Source: Hemerocallis citrina
Taxonomy: Eukaryota; Streptophyta; Magnoliopsida; Asparagales; Asphodelaceae
Assembly (NCBI GenBank): GCA_017893485.1
Contig: CM030366.1
Coordinates: 198,987,835 to 199,051,834, forward strand
Length of the DNA stretch: 64,000 bases
Direction of reading: 5' to 3'
Position numbers and translations under genes: made by a program. Each line of letters starts with the position of its first letter. Position 1 is the first letter of the stretch. Below, in pieces: positions 58,905-64,000 of this stretch. The notes beneath the pieces were generated by a model. The model did no database searches and was not told where the DNA came from. It saw only the letters and a list, made by a program, of their open reading frames with translations.

Positions 58905-60600
58905 TTGTCCTCTCCTATTTTCCCTGACATACAAATCAAAGGGTGCAATATAAAGGTGAAGATGATTTTGCCCTTGGGTTTTATAGACTGGTGGAAGGGA
59001 TTCCCAGCGAATTTGATATCATGGTTGGGATGGCCTGCCGAATTTGTCGCCGTGGTGAGGATGACATGTGGCTTGTGTGCGCCCGCACGTCCTGCGGACA
59101 CGAATGTCGGACCAAACTAAAGTAATAGCCAAATAAATGCTGCGAACATTTCTTTGCTATTGAATAGTCTATCCAAAAAATAGCAGCAAAACAGTTATTC
59201 TGCATTCTTTGGCATGTTTCCCCCATAAATCTTTTGTAACAGATGCATAAATGCAAAATTAACAGCAAAACGTTTATTTTGCATTCATTTTCCTATTCCC
59301 CCATGAAGTCTATAAATTGATGCATCTTCTTCTGATTCCACACACCCGAAAATATCCAACCAGAATTCCTTCGTTGCATTCCTCTAGCATCTGGCGAAGA
59401 GGTGAATCTGATTTAAGGACATTGTGTGACACACAAGACTCAGTTTAGCTTTTCTTTAGGCTTTCTTAATTTTTCTACATATTTCCATAATGTTTTCACT
59501 ATCCTCTTCTTAATTTGTTGTATTTGTTGTATACGTACCTTTGCCTCAAAATATTTTCTTACAGTTCGTAAATGTTGGTACAACCAAGGAGGGTTAGAGC
59601 ACAAGTAGGTGCAACCCAGGAGGCTAAGGCACAAGTCGGGTCGAACTGTTCAATATTAGCTGAACCAAGGAAAGCTAGGGCACTAAATTAGGGGTTTTGG
59701 TGAATGTTGATGTAGCCATGGAGTGGAGGGTATTAAGTCGGACTAAATTGGGTGATAGTGTAGCTCATGGGCATGGCTGGCCCCACCCTTCAGGCTGGTC
59801 AGGCGGCCGCCTCAGGCCCCTGGATAATTTGCAATTTTAAAGGCCCTCAAATTTGTACTACCCTTATAAATATATGCACATATTTTGCGCGTAAAAAAAT
59901 ATTATTATTAGGGGCCCCCAAAAATAAATATTCGGGCCTTTAAAGTTTTGTTTAAATTATTTGGGTTTGGACTTAATTGAATTTGAGGCTTTAAATTTGG
60001 GTGATTTAAAAACAAATCCACATTTAAATCAACAGAAACTCAAACCCGAAACCCACATTCAAATTCAAACCCAAAATCCTTACCCTCAACCCGAAAACCG
60101 AAACTCACATTTAAAACAAATCCTCTTTGGCTCTTTCTTCTTAGTTATTCGACGATATATATTTTGCATATTTTGCTTTAAAAATGTGCCAATTTTTTGT
60201 ATACATGTATTTTTTGTTTTTTCTATTTGAAAAATGTTTGGGTGGGCCCATTTCGGAAGTTCGCCTCGAGCCCCCGGGAACTCAGAGCCAGCCTTGCTAT
60301 GGGGTTTTTGCGCTAAATTGGGACAACTTGATCAATATTGGTGCAACCAAGGAAGGTTAGGACCCTGATGTGAGGGTAGTTGTTGGAGCTTAGCGGATTA
60401 GTTGACATGCTACCAGGGTAGATTTTGGTGACGTTTGACCCATGCCTCGTGGTTGTAGAAATTTTCATTGAGCTTGTAATAGTGGCATAAAAACTGCAAA
60501 TGATTTGTGTTGCTCATATGAGACTTGGTGGAGTAGGAAATGAGCTACTCATCTTTTTTTTCAAACTTTGCTTCGGGTAGGACATTCATCCCTTCGAAGT
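58905..60600 (+). repeat. segmental duplication, copy 2
   Basis: Diverged copy of 57290-58640, longer because of a hAT-like insertion at 59772-60296 and an additional segment at about 58965-59065 (trailing tggtggaagggattcccagc). Both copies end in the gtaggacattcrtc region. Confidence 0.8.
59772..60296. mobile_element. hAT-like non-autonomous element (525 bp)
   Basis: The ends are CATGGCTGGCCCC on the left and the inverse of CAAGGCTGGCTCTGAG on the right. 8-bp flanks ctcatggg and ctatgggg are a plausible hAT target duplication with changes. The sister copy at 58339-58352 reads tagctcatggggttta without interruption, which is the empty site. Between the ends is AT-rich sequence with aggcccctgg and ggggcccccaaaa blocks; no transposase. 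Confidence 0.7.
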
Positions 60601-60929
60601 TTGAGATTTGATTTACTAAGGTGTTGGCATAACAAATAAGTGGATGTATAAATCTTGGTAGATTAAATATGGGAGTGGCTACAAATTACTTGTACTTGTC
60701 GATGTGCCAAAGATATATTTGAGTTGGGACTTAGTTTATTGTACAAGTACAAAACCTTGGATTGTATTCTTCATTATACTTTGGTTATTTGTTTTGTTAA
60801 TTTCTTACCGGGGGCCCACATTTTTAATCAAAAAAATTTCTCCATCATATTTTCTCTCCTCTTCATCATGCATTTTGATCTCCAATTCTAATACCAATTG
60901 TTTTAGTGATCTTTGGATATCTGTAGTTT
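60601..60929. other. AT-rich spacer
   Basis: No gene or element end seen. It ends at the left target copy of the retroposon at 60946. Confidence 0.4.
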
Positions 60930-60945
60930 AACTATTTTGCATTTC

Positions 60946-61494
60946 CAACAAGCAAACATCGGTGATTAAGTTGATTGCTAATACTAAGTTCTGGTTTTCT
61001 CAATGGCTAGATTCAAATGATGCTTCAAAGAAGAAGACCAGAATCATGGAGGAGTTGGGAAGGACAGGTGACAGTGATCTTATGCGGCCTGCTCAAGGGG
61101 GTACATCCGGCGGAAATGCAACTTAAAGTCTTCGGTTGCACTTGTTTTCAGCTTTTGTGTTTATAACTGTATTTTGGGACTGATCCAGTATGTAGACTTG
61201 CACTCTGTTTAGCTTTATCTCCTGACCTGTTTTACTGCTCGGGGATTGAATGGCTCGGATGATTGTAAGGGAGGGGAAGGGGGATGAGATCATGATGGTG
61301 GCCCTAGTTGAGGTGTACGACAGACGTCCGCTGCCCTCTCTACGGTCCACTGCCATGCCATCTCGAACTCAACTCCTCTCATATCCTGAGCATCACCCTA
61401 TAGCAGTTTTTTGTATTATATACTTTGTCTTATATATATATATTTTCTTGAGGTAGGCTTGTCCTACCTTTTCCAGTCAAAAAAAAAAAAAAAA
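60946..61494 (+). mobile_element. 5'-truncated retroposon with A tail
   Basis: A 16-bp direct repeat, aactattttgcatttc, lies at 60930-60945 and 61495-61510. The right copy directly follows a tail of about 17 A, the signature of LINE-driven retroposition. The 5' part has an open frame without an ATG start: SVIKLIANTKFWFSQWLDSN, ending in GGTSGGNAT and TAA at about 61124. The remainder is 3' UTR-like. I do not recognise the protein; it may be the end of a LINE ORF2 or of a host mRNA. Confidence 0.8.
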
Positions 61495-61555
61495 AACTAT
61501 TTTGCATTTCGGTTTGTTTGTTTACCCTTCTAGGGTTATTTTGTTCCTTATTATA

Positions 61556-62316
61556 TCTATATATTATACTAATAGGAGAGAGCCCCACTTATTTCTCTAT
61601 TTTAAAATAGAGCAAGGAGATGAAAAGAAGGAGTTCACACGTGTAAACTGCACGTTTTAATATTAAAAAAAAACAAAAAAACCTAAAAACCTCGGCCACA
61701 ATCTCTTCATCTCCTAATTTATCTAAATCCTACCAGACCCTGTGTTGCCTCCCTGTCAATGCACGCCACCCACCGCCCACCATCGTTGCCTCCCTGTACC
61801 CCCCCCCCCCCCCTCCCCTATAACCACCCAACACCTACTGCCATCGCCTCCCTGTCGCCGCCTGCCGCCTCATATTTTACAAGACAAGAAGAAGAAGAAG
61901 AAGACTAAATCTCACCCATACCCTCGAATTTCTTCAATATTATTCATTCACTTACTTTCATTATTTTGTTGAAAATTATAATCGAATCAGAATTTTTTTC
62001 AATTTATTTTATTTCTATTTTTCTGATTCATGCAATTGGCTCAGGTTAAATTTCTTCTGATTAGTAGTCATGTGTGATGAAATTTTATTAACTACACTCT
62101 AATCCGCACGATTTCTCACAACAACACTGCCAAGCTCAATATAGGTGAACGTCATCCAAATGTCGTGCAATCTCCATCACTGTTATGAATTTATGCGCCG
62201 GATCTTGAAGAAGTAATTTCTCTCAATTCTCTCACACTTTTTGTGAGTTTTATATAATTTTCTGAGTCCCTCAAAATTATTTTTTAGTCTGTGCAATTTG
62301 CACAGGGTAGCACTAG
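61556..62316 (+). mobile_element. non-autonomous Helitron (761 bp)
   Basis: It begins A|TCTATATATTATACTAAT at 61556. It ends with a strong hairpin, ctgtgca-att-tgcacag (62288-62304), then GGTAGCACTAG|T at 62316. The A|TC...CTAG|T rule is met at both ends. The body has a C-rich part (61735-61870, including a run of 14 C at about 61800) and no coding domain. It is a different family from the chain at 53-57 kb, whose hairpin is GTGCATCGCAC. Confidence 0.82.
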
Positions 62317-62706
62317 TCATTAATGAAACTAGGATGCGATACTCTTACCAAATTTTTTTTCATCAATACAAAAACTAAGACTAGCAAATTAAATCAACTA
62401 CATGAAAATAAATAGGGAAATGGTTTATGTATATCCATGTCATGTTGAAGTAACTAGTACTCATTCCAAACTTAAAAACACATTTGATATTTGGTGAGTA
62501 AATATATTTTTTCTCAACCCTGAAGAAAAAGTATAAGTAAAATATATTGGACTCATTTGCAACATGTAACACTCTAATTAGATTAGGGTTGAGTCAGACC
62601 AGTTAAGCTCAAGTTCCGCCATTCGAATATTTGATACATTAATTAGTCACAAAGTAATTGTTATGATATATATATATTAATTACAGCCAGCTCATCATAT
62701 ATATAC
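62317..62706. other. AT-rich upstream region of the 62857 gene
   Basis: No element end or coding region. Likely contains the promoter-distal part of the downstream gene. Confidence 0.4.
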
Positions 62707-62760
62707 ATGATTTATACTTACTACATCCCAATTCACCGCCTTATTCTCATCTCATATACC

Positions 62761-62768
62761 TATAAATA
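62761..62768 (+). promoter_or_regulatory. TATA box of the 62857 gene
   Basis: TATAAATA at 62761, 96 bp before the ATG. A plant TSS about 30 bp downstream would leave a 5' UTR of about 65 bases. The upstream in-frame ATG at 62707 lies before this box, which favours 62857 as the start. Confidence 0.6.
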
Positions 62769-62856
62769 CAATACCACGCTGTGCCCTAAATCACATCTTT
62801 TTAAAAATTTTACTAATTGCAAACCTCGTGGTGTTCTTTTTGAAGCCCTAGTAATT

Positions 62857-63393
62857 ATGGATGTTGCTGCTTTACATAAGATTTCCGATACCATTTTATG
62901 CCGTTCTTCCTCGTCTTGCCTTCTCTGTCACTTTCGGCGTGATCGATTCAACGACCAGAAAACGATGAGAAGGAGGATATTGTCACGTGTGGTGAAGGAG
63001 GCAGAGGAGGTGGAGGCAGAGCACAAGTTAATGATGATGGAGTTGCGGAACGCCGAGTTGCTGGCCTTGAAATCTGATGGTGAGGAGGACAAGAAAGACA
63101 CGGATGAGTGGCGTGCACGGATGAAGCGGAAGAGGAAGGAGGAAGAGGAGAGAGAGTTCAAGAGGAGGCGCGATTGTCTGTTGGCTTACATGGAATCACT
63201 AGATCAGGAAGAGGAGCAGAGGAAGAGGATCAAGTCTATACAGTCCTTGATAGCATCTTTTCCTGCAGAAGCAGAAGCAGAAGCAGATGATGCAGACGAA
63301 GACGAAGAAGTAGAAGAATATGAAGAATTGGAGTATCATTACGGCGAAGAAGAGGAAGAGGAGGAAGAGGATATTCTTGAGATTTATGACTAG
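62857..63393 (+). CDS. acidic coiled-coil protein of unknown function (178 aa)
   Basis: An intact single-exon frame from ATG 62857 to TAG at 63391. The N-terminus, MDVAALHKISDTILCRSSSS, includes a C..C pair (CLLCHFRRDRF). The centre (about residues 45-140) is highly charged and helical (RVVKEAEEVEAEHKLMMMEL, then basic KRKRKEEEEREFKRRRD), likely a coiled coil with nuclear-localisation-like basic clusters. The last 40 residues are almost all Asp/Glu (EEEEEEEEDILEIYD end). I do not recognise a family. The TATA box, codon-like composition and absence of lesions make it the best host-gene candidate in the window. It could be lineage-specific, and the acidic tail may have grown by GAA/GAG repeat expansion. 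Confidence 0.65.
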   Translation: MDVAALHKISDTILCRSSSSCLLCHFRRDRFNDQKTMRRRILSRVVKEAEEVEAEHKLMMMELRNAELLALKSDGEEDKKDTDEWRARMKRKRKEEEEREFKRRRDCLLAYMESLDQEEEQRKRIKSIQSLIASFPAEAEAEADDADEDEEVEEYEELEYHYGEEEEEEEEDILEIYD

Positions 63394-63532
63394 GGTTTTT
63401 TTCTTTGTTGTTTTCTTGTTTATTTACTGTGAAAAAAAATTGTCAATGTGATTCGATCTAGGGTTTATTGATGTTTCCGTTCTAATTGAATTGGCCATGC
63501 TAATTAATGGTAATTCTTAGGATATGTTTCTG
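63394..63532 (+). other. presumed 3' UTR of the 62857 gene
   Basis: T-rich sequence after the stop, with an A run at 63434; no clear AATAAA. The duplicated block begins at 63533. Confidence 0.45.
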
Positions 63533-64000
63533 TTCCTTAAAAGCTGACCAAAACTGGGTATTCTTGGGATATATTTTTGCATCCAAAAGCAGCCTAAATA
63601 GAGATTTAATTCATTGTTATCAGAAATTTATGATTAGTATTCTCAAATTTATCCCAAATTTTGTGTTTGGATACATGAATCTTTTTTCGTTCTCTAAACT
63701 GTGACAAGAGCTGCTTCTGTGAATTTGACGAAGTCTTGTTTACAGTGTGTCTGTGTTTTGATATTTGTCAATCGTAATTGATTTATTTTATTCTTAAAAA
63801 AATTTCAAAATTTTGTAGTACTTGCTATTGATTGTGAACTGAACTGATAGTCATATTTTCGTTAGTAATTCAGTTATAAAAGATTGATAGAAGTTGACTA
63901 TGAGAGCTAGAGAAGAAGTCATTTGTAATAAATGATTTGATCGATGTGATTATTAGTTAGAGTTCCTTGCTTATATTATCAGTTATATACTTTCTCAGGT
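63533..64000 (+). repeat. paralogous block B (copy of 12971-13899)
   Basis: 63533-63777 matches 12971-13217, and 63780-64000 matches 13685-13899, joined directly where block A has about 467 bp more. The window ends inside ctttctcaggt, so the match may continue beyond it. Confidence 0.85.

Overview
This is a piece of a flowering-plant (angiosperm) nuclear genome made almost entirely of transposable elements. The evidence is the set of families present: an L1-type plant LINE, Ty3/gypsy Tat-type gag-pol with the wording typical of plant copies, a Sirevirus-like LTR, a FAR1-type Mutator transposase, a plant mobile domain (PMD) gene, Helitrons with A|TC...CTAG|T ends, and captured plant gene exons. 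I cannot name the species. Only one intact, plausible host gene is visible (62857-63393), plus a possible terminal exon (13519-13579). Every large element protein is broken by stops or frameshifts.

Layout. 829-8907 is a full-length LINE with a 19-bp target duplication. 9777-12509 is an internally deleted LTR retrotransposon in minus orientation (5-bp target duplication, initiator-Met tRNA primer site). 12971-13899 is low-copy sequence whose paralogue ends the window (63533-64000). 15249-17067 is a minus-strand poly(A) retroposon.

17640 to about 50112 is one old Tat-type Ty3/gypsy element, minus strand (gag at 50.1-49.0 kb, protease 48.5, RT 47.8, integrase 45.3-44.9 and 31.5-30.9, an antisense extra ORF 26.5-29.5, 3' LTR 24.6-17.6). 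It has been cut open three times. A solo LTR (17796-24329) contains a Sirevirus-like solo LTR (20314-23474), which itself contains a 1.68-kb TG...CA element (21144-22819). A 13.4-kb Mutator-like composite (31497-44853) splits the integrase. LTR-like DNA (45271-47640) replaces RT/RNase H.

The Mutator composite is the most unusual part. A FAR1/MULE transposase gene on the plus strand converges on a PMD gene on the minus strand. Both are enclosed by arrays of a 340-bp palindromic unit, and the DNA between them carries several arrays of hairpins built on CTTAACCCGTTATT, a 0.5-kb foldback and telomere-like repeats.

50837-57226 is a Helitron district. A 2.4-kb Helitron carries exon fragments of a type-A response regulator and of a SYP3-type syntaxin, all in the Helitron's own orientation. 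It is followed by a chain of about 15 short Helitrons inserted end-to-end or inside each other. 57290-60600 is a diverged segmental duplication in which one copy holds a hAT-like insertion and the other preserves the empty site. Then come a retroposed fragment, another Helitron (61556-62316) and the host gene.
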